Assembly (NCBI RefSeq): GCF_954871325.1
Contig: NC_088776.1
Coordinates: forward strand, 18,724,052-18,788,051
DNA: 64,000 bases
Direction: 5' to 3'
Source of the DNA: Gordionus sp. m RMFG-2023
Taxonomy: Eukaryota; Nematomorpha; Gordioida; Chordodea; Parachordodidae
Shown here one piece after another: positions 24,801 through 35,600 of the stretch. The notes beneath the pieces are model-generated. The model saw only the letters and a program-made list of their open reading frames with translations, made no database searches and had not been told where the DNA came from. Numbering within the stretch: the first letter of the stretch is position 1; each line of letters begins with the position of its first letter. A program made the translations under genes and the position numbers.

Positions 24801-27800
24801 TATATGTATTTATTCTATCGTTATATATAAATAACAAAATATAAGACAATATTGTTAAAAACTCTCAGAATAGCTATATAATATGTCAAATTAAATTATC
24901 TATTTTTGGTTAATTTAATCCACTAGAAATATTTTTTGATAATCTATAATTTTAAACCTTAACCAACAATAAAAGTTTTTAAAATTTTCTCTATGATCAG
25001 GGATCCCAACCGTAACGAATATCGGTTAAGGTTCTTGTTCAGATAAAAATAAATATTTAATTTTATTATTCAATTATTTGGAGGCCTAGACTAGTGTTGT
25101 TAAACAATAGATTTGAGCCGATCCTAAGCCTTGATATTTTGCTAATAGATGCTCACACCTTAATGTCATCTATGAAAAAAATCTTCAGGCCATAATATTT
25201 TTCTGGATAAAATATTGAGTTAGCCGTTTTTAAAAGGCTCAAGTTGAACCTTTTATCAACACTAATCTAGACCCTATATTAAAAAAATAGGTTTATCTCT
25301 ATTGAAAAAAATTCTCATCTACACGGAAAATTTCTATTTTCACCTTATTTATTCGACTATATATCTACCTTTTTTTGTAATAGCAATTTCAAAAGGGATG
25401 AGAAGCTAGACTTCCTTTGATTCATTTTAAATAAATCCTAAAGTATATTTTTTTTCTTTCTATTGTCATCAAAGCCTTCTATTTTCAAATAATAATTTTA
25501 AAAAAATGATTAAAAAGCTTTGGAGGGGAGATGCCTCTAAACGCCTTGCAAGATTGTGGCATCTGTGAGGAAGAAGAAAGGTTGATATCGGAAAAAAGAA
25601 AAGAAGAACTTAACTTTTATAATGAGGTAGCAACACTTCAAGTTCAACTTTTTTGATTATTATACACTAATAATGAATATCAGAGATTAAAAAAAAAATC
25701 TTCAAAATATTTTAAAAAGATTTTGGCAATTTTAGGTAAAATTTGATCAAAAATATCTCTTTTTCAAAAATTTATGCTCAAAAATTTAAATTTTTTTTAA
25801 AACTCTGAAAAATACTTTATAATCACTTTGTTTAAAAATAATCATTTGGTTAAAAATAATATACTTTTAAAAGCAAGAGTAGGATTAAATAACAGCAAAT
25901 ATGATTTTTTAAAATAAAAATCGATTATATTAATCATGATTTTTTTGATTTAAATTAAATTTTTTATCAAATAAAATTAATTTTAAATAAACATATTTTC
26001 CTATAGAATTATTAATTAAACGTTATTAAGACATATTGAATTGACTAAAAATGTATTTTAAGTGCTTATGTTGTAATTCGCATTCAATATTTTTACATTC
26101 TAAAAAACTTTTTATTCTTGCGTATGATTATGATACTTAAAATTATAATTTAAGACTAAATGAAATTTTCTTTAAGCTACAAAACATAATTTTTTTATAT
26201 TTTAATCAAAGAAATAGTTAGTTTTAAAAATTAATAATCACATGAAATCGGATCAGCTTTTATTTTAAAAATAATTTCATGTTAAAGATTTACTCTTTTT
26301 GACTTTCCAATTTTAAACAAAATGTTAAGAATATTTGACTGCACGAGCTCTTCCAAGATTTAATATTTGCTCATTTATAATCATTTTAATACATTCTGAT
26401 TCTGGGTATATATTTATAATTAAAAAATATAATATTAATTTTTAAGTTTGATTATTTAATTTAATGTTTTATAAACTAGAATAAAAATGCCGATATTAAA
26501 TATGGGATCGGCGCCGATATATCGCGTTTTCAAAAAAATATAGGATCGGACCGGTACTCGTAAAAAACCGATACAATCTTTTTACTTTTTTTGTTATTTT
26601 ATGTTATATATATTTATAGTTTATTTTACATTACAAAAAAAATTTTATTTATTTTTATAAAAAAAATTCTAAATAATTTATTTATTTTTATAACAATGAA
26701 AATTCACATTTTATTTATTTGAATTGAAAATCAAATAGAATCTAGTAACAAATAAAATAATTGAATTCTATAGTATTGTAGATGACCTGCCATACTCGTA
26801 AGGAATGTTTATATCTAGACGGTATAATAACATATTTTATTAGTATTTGGTTGGGTTATGATTGACTTATTTGTTTGGGAGGTATCTGATTATTTCAAAC
26901 CCAACAAATGGTTGAGTTTGTATGAAACCCATTATTTTAAAAATGCTAAGTTTATGTCTGTGTTTATTTAGATAACTATAATAACATTAATATTGATATT
27001 ATATCACATTTGGATACACTTGACTATTGGAGAATTAATGCTGAAAAGTATCTAACTTTGTCAAAACTTGCATGTGAATTATTGGTGGCCCTCCAACAAG
27101 TGTTACATCTATGTCTGTCTTCAGTAAGGCTGGAGATATAGATAGTCCACATCTAAAAGCCTATTGCCAAAAAATCTAGAGGCTCTCATATTTATTTAAA
27201 AAAACGAATATTTTATATATTAAATATATATTTTTTTATCTAATATAATATTATTTTTTTAAAAATTATAGTCTTAATTGTTGAAATAATTAAAATTAAA
27301 TTAAATGCATAATTCGATTTTTTAATTATATTTGGTTCAAACGGGAGTGTAAAAAATAAATATCGGATCATTGAAAAATATGTGATCGGCACCGCCATAT
27401 AAATTAAATTAAACTGATATTTTTTAAAGTTTTCATAAAATTTAATATATATTATTTACATGGGGGGACATGGCTTGTTACCAACTGATTTATATTGATA
27501 ATTGATACACATATAAATGAATGAATTATGATGTCATCACCTTGGCATTAGAAAAATATTGAATATATTCGCTCTTAACCACAAAGTTTTATTTCTTCCA
27601 TCTAATAATCTTCCATTTCTCCATATAATTTATTTTCTTTTGTAAGACATCTTTCCTAATTTTTATTCTTTTTCTCTCCTTAATTATAAATTTATATTTA
27701 TCGTAATTTTGCATTCAAAAAAATCGCTTTATGCTTTTTCTTTTTTATAATACGTTATTTTAGTTATATTTACTTCTTAAATAAAAAAAACAATTGATGG

Positions 27801-29157
27801 AAAAAATTATTAAAATAGCTAATAATTTAAATTTAAATTTTTCATACATTGTTATGTAATAGCGAATAAATTTGCATCTTGCTTTACATGGGAGTAGTTA
27901 ATAAATAAATTTCCTATTTTGGAAATTAGATCCTTTTCGTTCAATAATCAAATTATAAATATTTTATAATCCACTGTCTGAGCAGTTTTTATAAAAAAAA
28001 CGATCTAAGATTGTTTTGAAATTCATATTGTATTGGATTTCTGGCTTCTTTCTGTTCATTTATATGTGAGCGACGAGTTCATCGATAAATAATCGGATGC
28101 TGATATCAATTCATCATATACTCAGATATTGAAGAAGTTGACCCAGGTAAATGCTTCCAAATATTATCTTTCGAAATTTTTTCTTTTTTTACTCGGATAT
28201 TGAGTAAGAAATTGGCGCAGGTAAATGCTTTTAATTATTATCTTTCGAAATTTTCTAATATTTGTTTTTCTAACTAAAAAATCATAGGATAATTATCTAA
28301 TTCAGAATTATCTTCGTTTGAAAAATTTATTTTTCTGAATTTTGAGAACGAATATTATCTTGTTATCTACTGCATAATTTTTTTTAATGGATTTGATATT
28401 TTTCTTTTATTAACTAAAAATATTGGACAGAAACGTTATGGATTATTTATTATTATAAAAATATAATAAAAACGATATACTCTTTCATCTTATTTAAAGT
28501 ATATGAGACTACAGTATACAGATGCCTATCGCGATAACAATTCATTTCTGATAAATCTAACATGGTTCAAGGAATGGGAAAATTTTATTAAAGGACAGGA
28601 ATCTGGTATTTTAATATATTTAATGGAAATAATATTTATCCCGACAGAAATATAATATTACAAATGTGAAGGTTACCGAGACTGGATTAGACCGCTCCAC
28701 AATATTAAAAATTTCAAAAAAGGTCGACTATCAAATGGAATCTTCTTATTTTGTCAGTCAAAACAATCGATCTTTTTCGTTTTGTAGAGCTATCTGAAAC
28801 GGTCTTATTAACCCCACTACTCACTGGGATATTAACACTTGCTTTTAATTTTATTAGAAATCTATTTATTATTTTAAGATCCACCAGGTCCAATCGATAA
28901 TAGAACTATCTTAAAATTCAAGAATGATAAGCTATCATCAAACAAAAGTACCATAGATAATACTACTTTTCTCCCATATTAATATTATTTTTGTCTAAAT
29001 TATTAAATAATATGCTCTCAATTCGACAACAAATATCCTTATTTTATATCAAAATATAGATATGCCCTTATGCAATGTGGGTGAAAATCTGTGGAAATTT
29101 TTGATAAAGCAATATGATGGTGGACCTGAAATTTCCTCTCGCCCTAATTATTTGTAG
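9849..29157 (+). CDS. USP20/33: ubiquitin-specific protease, USP20/USP33 family (20 exons)
   Basis: Cysteine deubiquitinase. Human USP20/33 act on HIF-1alpha, beta2-adrenergic receptor and centrosomal targets; targets here are unknown. Exons: 9849-9885, 9921-10110, 10153-10331, 10373-10687, 10732-10796, 10837-11281, 11338-11463, 11546-11667, 15039-15183, 15620-15817, 18559-18652, 19298-19458, 21475-21670, 21909-21978, 23971-24079, 24553-24634, 25518-25626, 28500-28605, 28879-28947, 29060-29157. All junctions are in phase and total 971 residues (human USP33 is about 940). Cys box [16 protein letters not shown] (Cys about 26), DAQEF about 103, zinc CLTC and [12 protein letters not shown] about 655, His box GGHYTTC about 717, then WYEFDDDSV. 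An Asn/Ser-rich insert (residues ~136-450) contains YETCDSG. DUSP1 (about 782-881) has KQWLNRF and [15 protein letters not shown]2 has [19 protein letters not shown] and YDGGPE. The N-terminal ZnF-UBP was not found, so exon 1 is the least certain. The first seven introns are 35-82 nt; later ones reach 3.4 kb. Confidence 0.93.
11722..12300. mobile_element. possible hAT-type MITE in USP intron 8
   Basis: AGGGTTGGGCAGATT at the left and the reverse complement of CTATCTGTTCAACATTCT at the right look like eroded inverted ends. The interior has ACCGGTTCATAACGGTTT and ATTGAACCGAATAGAATCG words typical of hAT subterminal repeats. Boundaries are approximate and no clear target duplication is visible. 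Confidence 0.3.
13598..14735 (-). mobile_element. hAT element with GGCGTAGCTAGG/poly-G termini
   Basis: The left end reads CAGTGGCGTAGCTAGG followed by a G-rich stretch. The right end, read on the minus strand, is GGGAGCGCAGCTACG followed by a long G run. The shared word CTCCCA on both flanks may be a partial target duplication. The element lies in USP intron 8 and carries a transposase remnant on its minus strand. It is about 1.1 kb, far shorter than an autonomous hAT element. Confidence 0.8.
14072..14338 (-). pseudogene. hAT transposase C-terminal dimerisation fragment
   Basis: The 88-codon open frame carries the hAT dimerisation signature: hydrophobic [12 protein letters not shown], then [16 protein letters not shown] and [12 protein letters not shown]. 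The pattern (S-x-x-E-R-x-F-S-x-L-x-R-x-K-x-x-L-R-x-T-x-x-x-x-L) is that of the ZMYM/THAP-type hAT transposases. No catalytic DDE part is present. It is a residue of the 13598-14735 element and cannot catalyse transposition alone. Confidence 0.85.
16426..17202. mobile_element. hAT-type MITE with TAGGGGTGTACCGATA ends
   Basis: The left end is TAGGAATGTACCGATA and the right end is TATCGGTACACCCCTA, its inverted counterpart. Flanking 8-mers GTTCTTAA (16418-16425) and GTTTTTAA (17203-17210) match at 7 of 8 positions, an eroded 8-bp target duplication as made by hAT transposases. Subterminal CCGGATCGGGCCGATA words occur at both ends. The element sits in USP intron 10. The interior has no transposase, so it is non-autonomous. 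Confidence 0.82.
22028..23930 (-). mobile_element. hAT element with perfect 8-bp target duplication
   Basis: The ends are CAGATACCTGCAGAGG at 22028 and the reverse complement of CAGAGACCTGCAGGCCC at 23930. The 8-mer ATTTTTAT flanks both sides exactly (22020-22027 and 23931-23938). Both subterminal regions are arrays of GGCCCGGCCCGGATAT followed by TTTAAAAAA, about four to five copies each, the only strongly GC-rich DNA here. An internal ~103-bp tandem duplication begins at 23432 and 23535. The element fills nearly all of USP intron 14 and ends 40 bp before exon 15. It carries only the transposase tail on the minus strand. Confidence 0.95.
22875..23268 (-). pseudogene. hAT (BED-type) transposase C-terminal remnant
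   Basis: Two adjacent minus-strand frames, 23268-23077 and 23066-22875, encode the end of a BED-zinc-finger hAT transposase. The second has the dimerisation signature: [38 protein letters not shown] and [16 protein letters not shown]. The first ([10 protein letters not shown]) is the usual acidic linker before the WW motif. The two lie in different frames with a stop between, so the gene is broken as well as truncated. It belongs to the element at 22028-23930. Confidence 0.88.
25092..25264. mobile_element. palindromic MITE, copy B
   Basis: Ends TAGTGTTGTTAAAC and ...ATCAACACTA, with inner arms GAGCCGATCCTAAGC and TATTGAGTTAGCCGTTTTTAAAAGG. Flanking 8-mers GCCTAGAC and ATCTAGAC match at 6 of 8 positions, compatible with an 8-bp target duplication. 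It lies in USP intron 16. Confidence 0.8.
26480..27425 (+). mobile_element. degraded hAT element in USP intron 17
   Basis: Subterminal GGATCGGCGCCGATAT near 26507 and GTGATCGGCACCGCCATAT near 27390 are inverted relatives of the ends of the 16426-17202 element, so the two belong to related families. Between them, around 27010-27180 on the plus strand, is a broken hAT dimerisation domain: [22 protein letters not shown], then in another frame [16 protein letters not shown]. The exact ends and target duplication are not visible. Confidence 0.7.
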
Positions 29158-29603
29158 ATTGTAGGATATATTCTTTATCAAAGAGAAAAACAAACGATTA
29201 CTTTTAATAACCGCAAAACGATGATTTAAAAACAATATGCATTATTTATATTAAATGATTTTGTAGACAATATTTTTATATCATTTTTAATATTATTTAT
29301 ATTTAACTTAAAGGAAGTGTCTATTTATAGGGAACAAATATTGTAGACTTAATATAATGTTTTGATTTAAAGATAGGTTAGTCCATTTTGTAAAAAGGAT
29401 TAAAACTTAAGTTATTTGGTGTCCTATTCGAATTAGAGTCAGGTATTCCAAATAACTGCAAGAATCAAACGTCCAAATTAAATTTAAAAAGGGTTATAAT
29501 TATTTTTAAATACGAAATGAGCAATATTAAATTTATTTATTTCAAAAAAAATAAATAACATTTAATGGAATACATATTTTTTTATAAACTAATTCATATA
29601 ATT
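29158..29603. other. tail-to-tail spacer between USP and TAF2
   Basis: 446 bp separate the USP stop (plus strand) from the TAF2 stop (minus strand). Overlapping minus-strand AATAAA hexamers lie at 29532-29541 as candidate TAF2 polyadenylation signals, about 65 bp past its stop. For USP, ATTAAA-type words occur near 29251. Both 3' UTRs must end within or across this stretch, so the two transcripts may overlap. No other feature is seen. Confidence 0.55.
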
Positions 29604-32600
29604 TTATGATAGCGATCTATCTCTATGGGGTTTCTTGGAATGCTCCTTATGATGCTTGCGATGCTTTTTATGGTGATGTTTATGTTTTTTCTTTTTGTCT
29701 TTTTTGTGTGAGCTGGACATTTCATCAATCGCTGATTTATCTGATTCTTTTAAATTAGGGGAAAATTAATTTGGGAGGTTCAAAATTATGTATAATAACA
29801 ATATCTCTTGTTTAAATATTCCACTTTTAAATTTCCTTGATTTCGGCCATAAATTTAAAAGTATATCATGAATCTCTGTTTTAATTTCCCAATTTTAAAA
29901 TCGTAGAAATAACTAATTACGAGTTCTCGGGTTAATAGAGAGTGCAATAATATTTACTAATTTTATATTATATCAATATATTACTTGTTTCATTTAGTTC
30001 TTTGGAACTTTGAGTAGATAGGCACTAATTTAAAAAAGAAAATTAAAAACATCTATAAAATAATCATATTACATCTTCAGTAATCAAATGGCGCTTGAAT
30101 TGATCTTGAAAATTAATAGGTTGAGTCAAATCAATTTTCGGTACAGGATTTTCCTCATCAAGTTCCATATCGGAAGGAATATCGAGTTTGATATTTTTTG
30201 GATTGCTTAAATTGTTTCCGGTAAAATCATTTATAACGGTGGAAGGATTTAAAAAATCATCATTTGGTTCCAATAGAGAGGATAATGGTTTAGGATTGTT
30301 TATGAGATTTAGAGTTTCTGTAGGTATTATTTGAACATTCTCACCAGTTTGAAATTTTTTGAAAGATAAAGTTGCAGACTTAAGATCATCCTTTTTTGAT
30401 TATTTTTTTGTAAAATTAAAAATAATGAACTGCACCTGCACGCGAGCTGCTATTTTATATGATTTGAATATCTTATTTCCAATAAACCTTAAGCAATTAA
30501 TAATTTTAATATTATAAATAATATATCGGAAGTGATCAAATATAACTACCAATGGTCTCAATGGTAGAGGTACATCTTTTCCAAACAATGAAAAATACAA
30601 TTCTATAGCATCGCATCTCAGTCTATAATCAAAGGAAAATAACGTTTGTCCAGAAATTAATGCCCAAAGTTTATTTATAAAGTCAAGATCTTGAGCCCTA
30701 AAACTAAGAATTTGAGGGGAATCAATCAACATTTTAAATATTTTGTGTTTTAGATAGGTACTCTCCTTCTGACTTTCCATAAATTCAGGGGAAAAAATCC
30801 AATCGATTTCTTCTTTCAAAGCGTTATCTGATTGTATACAAATGAATAAAATAATTATATGTAGAAAGTAGAAACTAGGTTATTGAAAATCAAGTATCAT
30901 TAAGAAACATCTTATTTTAATGGATTTGATTAGATAAAATTTGCAAGAATGAATAAATATTCCATAAAAAAAATATTGTTCTTATATAAGCTAGTTTTCT
31001 CGTTGATAGGTTATATATTATCAAATCTGTTAGGCAGCAATAGTTTCACCTGGTGGTATTATTTTATATAATATTCCTATAGATGATTATAAAATATTTT
31101 TCTCATATAACATGCAATATTAGTGCTCCAATTTTACGAATCAATATTTTATTTATTCGAATAATCACAACTATCAATTTGAATTACTCATATTTGAATA
31201 TCCTTTATTATTTGATTAGCTCATACAATTATTAATTTGGACGAATATTGAACAATTTAAAAACTTTCAGGGTGCGTCCAAAGTCAAATAATTTTTCAAA
31301 AAAATGATAAAATGAGGTGGATGAGACTAAAACATGGGAAAATCGTTTTCTATAAATATTTTAAATTTATATTTAATAGAAATATCGGTAAAAACTAAGT
31401 TAAATTTTTTTTAATTCAACAACAATTATTCCAATACTTTCACAAAAAACTCCAGGTTTTGTCAGTAGGTGTTCGAATATGTCTCAGAGTAATATCTAAT
31501 GATGGGCTGTGGAAATTGTTTAAGCATACACCGGTGGAATTATCGCAAAAAAAGGAAGAGTTCAAGCCTGTTGAGAGTAAGCATAACTTTTATTGATAGA
31601 ATATGCGTGAAATGGGTGCATAATAATGAAAAAGTAGAAAATGGTGATTTTAATATTGGCAATTGGATCAACCCTAGTAAAGGGGGGAAGATGTTTTATC
31701 TGGGTGACATCCTAAATGCAGATGGAGGTGTTGATACTGTTTTTGTTGTAAGGGTTAAATATGCGTGGAAGAAGTTCAGAGAGATGCCGTTTATTCTAGC
31801 AAATAACAACGACTCTGAAGTTGAAGGGAAAAGTACGTTCGCTAGGTGAGAAGTTGTAAATTTTATGGCGGTAAAACACGGGCAATGAAAGTGGCTCACA
31901 AGGATGGGAATGGAAGAGGCTGGAGTGGTAATGAAATGAAATAGACAAAGATGGTTAGGGCATTTGGAGCGAAAAACGAAATGACTGGGTAAAGAAATAT
32001 GCATGGTTGGAAATAAGAGGATCAAGGCCTCGAGGAAGGCCCAATCGAATAAGATGATAATTGAGGATATGAGAAAAATGAATCCCACAAATTGTAATGC
32101 CGAGGACCGAAAAAACGAAGAAGTCAAATCGGAAAGAAAACTGTTTAATCCGGGCAAACCTGGAAATCGTTATTAAATGGAGAATATTTTTGAATTACTC
32201 AAAACCAAATATTCATTCAAAATCAAAACGACACTTTTTGTTTTTCCAAGTTCAGTATCCAAAAATAATGGGAAGAATGAAAGATATACGAGCCATTTTT
32301 TTTATATAAAATAAATATAAAAAACCTTTAACAACTTCCAAAAGGCATTGAAAGGCTGCTAATCTGACATCTAAAAAATTTCCAGGGGTGGTATAGTTTT
32401 TAAACAAAGTTTTAAGTGTGTAAATGGGTATATGACCCATTTTTTGTATGTGCCTCAGGGCTAAGAGACACGCTTGAGTCACCGAATAACGGTAAGAGGC
32501 ATTGTGAGGAAGCTTTTCGAGGTTGATTTGGCAGACTATTTCCGTCAAGATTTTGAGGATGTCGGGAGATGTTACTACGGATTTAGGTGGTAAAGAGGTC

Positions 32601-35600
32601 TCAACCGGGAGTTGCTGTGAGGGTAAGACACCTGAAAAGATATTTATACAATTATAGGGTTCTAACTGCCATTCGACTGATTTTTTATAAACACCATATA
32701 ATTTGATTAATGTTAACTATATTTGCTTACAGTTAAAATTACTTTTTGGAGGGCTATATATAAAAAAGAAGTAAATTGGTGAAAAAGAGTCCTATGGATA
32801 GAATTTTGATCATAACTTAATTTTGACTGAGTGGTGTTAGAACATTGTGATAGAGAAGCTAAAAAAAAATTATATGCGTATATTAAATAAATAGGAACTT
32901 GCAAATTTAGATGGAATCGAAGGTTCGAACATAGTGGCTGAGGGAGATATAGTATTTGCCAATGCAACTATAAGATTTGCTCGAAATATACTATCCGAAA
33001 ACTAATCACAAAAAATATTTAATTAGATATTGGAGAGAATTTTAATGATGGGTATAAAAGCTAGATTAAGAAAAATATGTAAATACTAAATATTACACCT
33101 GGTTTTTCAAATTATCATTAAATTTGAGCAAATGAAGGATAAAATCCAATATTTCGGGGGGTGTAGTTTGCCTCAAACCACCCATCTTCAGCAAGCTTAT
33201 AGCCAATGGCATAGCGCAAAGTAAAAAATAAGATTGAAAATCTGAGAAATCGTTCTTTTTGAGCATCAATGTGGGATTTTTGAGGTTGCAAAAGAGTTTG
33301 TAAAATATGTTCAATATAGATGAAGGACCGGCCCAGGTATCTGTCATATTATTGGCGATCTAATTTTAAGAGGATGATTAAACGTGCAATATGTATGTAT
33401 TATTATTATTTTTTCTGCAAGGTAACTCATTATTTTTAATGACTGTATTTTGTTACCTTGAGATGTACTTATTCTTAATTTACATACTGATCCAATTTCT
33501 ACTTATATTAAGAGTGAAATCTACCCAAGTAAAATCGAAACTATCAGTTAGATATTAATGAACAAATTCGATCTAATTTTATATAATTAAGTTAATACAA
33601 TTATTCGATCTGTTTTGACACTCTTTTTTTGTCATAATACATAAATCCAAGAAATCAATTTCGAAAAAATGTTCTAACTTTAGCTAAACCAAAGGCAGCG
33701 TCTACTCTGACCCTGTAAAAGTGTTTGTTATATTTGGCTTCTTTGTGATGGATGGTGGAGCCTAGAGAATTCAACAGGTTAGATATATTACTGCTATTAG
33801 GATTGCTTTGAGAAAGTTGTGAATTATGGTGATGCATCAGGATGGAATGATGATGGGTAGATGTTTGAGTGTTTGCTATGTTGGAAGGATTATTTAAGAT
33901 GAAAACAGTAGTATCCTCTATAATCTCGTTCAATAGATTGCGGGTTTGAATAGTAGCAGATAGTCGTTCTCCTGGGTGTGAAGTAAGGAATGCTTCGTTC
34001 AATAAATCTGTTTTTTTTTAATATATTAAAAAAAAATGGAATATTGGGTTTAAGTGTAATGATATAATATGATAATAAGTTATGGTTTGTATACTAATAA
34101 AAAAAAATATTTTTTGGAATAAAGAAATTGCATCAAAACTATTGTTGATATCTAATTTGCTTTTTTTCAGTGCTGCAAACGTTACTTCTAAATGTAAAGT
34201 CGTTGCTTTATGTTACTAACCGAAAAAAGAAAGGTCATTCGTTACTTTCACAAAGAAATACAATAGGAAATGTTAATTGTTTTTTTTTCAAATATAATGT
34301 ATAAAAGGCTACAAAAATACAATATTATGATTGAAAAATATAGTTATCAATACAATATATTAAAATTGTAATTATTTATTACAATACGTTTTTTTTAAAA
34401 AGTTGTTAATTAATGATTAATTTGCAAAAGTGGTAGCGGGAGAGGTTACATTTTTTCTAAAAAAGGTATACAGCACTGCCTTTTCACCTATCATAAAATA
34501 ATAAGCAATATGAGAAAATTTGCAGAGGTACCCATTTATAGACATGGATCATGTTTGTTTATTTTTTGATTTTTAAATCAAAAATTGATCCTTTAGGACT
34601 TGCTTATCTATAAATAATGAATAGACTATTATTAAAACATCAATGATATATTTCTTTCCATACAATTATAAAATTGTCCTCTATACGATCCGTATATAGA
34701 CTCTATAGGGGCACTATAACCAGAAAGGGCTTTAATAGCCCTGCATTGTGAGACCACGTCCCGTTCGTACTTGAGCATCATTTGGTATTGATAATCAGGT
34801 TGATTTATTCCTTTATCCTGGGTCGAACCTTATAAAAGCAATATGATATAGATAATGTTAGATTTAAGAAGTCACTCTTACACTACTTTCTAAAAAATAA
34901 AAAAAAGTCTTTACTATAATTTTAAATTTGGTGTTTGTATTCTTTCTTTTTCTATTATTAATTATTATCTAAATCTATTAATTATCATTAGGGTTGCACC
35001 GTTGCCTGATACTTTCATTTATAACCGATACCCAAAATAATAATTAACTCTTATAAAAAAAATTAAAAATTGATCATAAATAAGATTTTCGTCAAAATAA
35101 TATTATGCAAGCCTCAAGATTTCGTTTAGCTGTTCCTTTCTACTATCTATGAGCAACCGAGCTTGAGTAATACTTTTTGGCTAAAATAATGGGTTAGCCG
35201 TTTTTAACAACGTTACTTTGAAATAGTAACCATCACAAAACCAATATTAATAATAAAGAAGCTTTGTTGACTCTTTACCTATTTCTATTTTACTTTTATA
35301 TGTTACGGAATTAACTTTATTACTAAAGAATAAACATACAAGAAAGGAAAAAAAATTACAACTACAAAAGCTTCATTTAAAATTGAAAGGCATTTTTTTA
35401 TAGATTAAATTAAAAATCAAAATATTTTTGTGGCAAATGGAGACTGGGAAAAATAATATGTTTTTCCCCACAGATAAACTCGATTTTTTTTGGATTATAT
35501 TTCATTTTAAAAAAATGTTATCGGTATTATCGGTAAAAAGATGGTATCATGCTTCTCTAATTATCACGAATTATACATACCCAAATTATATATTACTGTG

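Noticed and set aside
31696-32157. 153-codon minus-strand frame
   Set aside because: It is the antisense shadow of the LINE relic, and the TAF2 reading frame does not use it; exons 13 and 14 join directly in phase.
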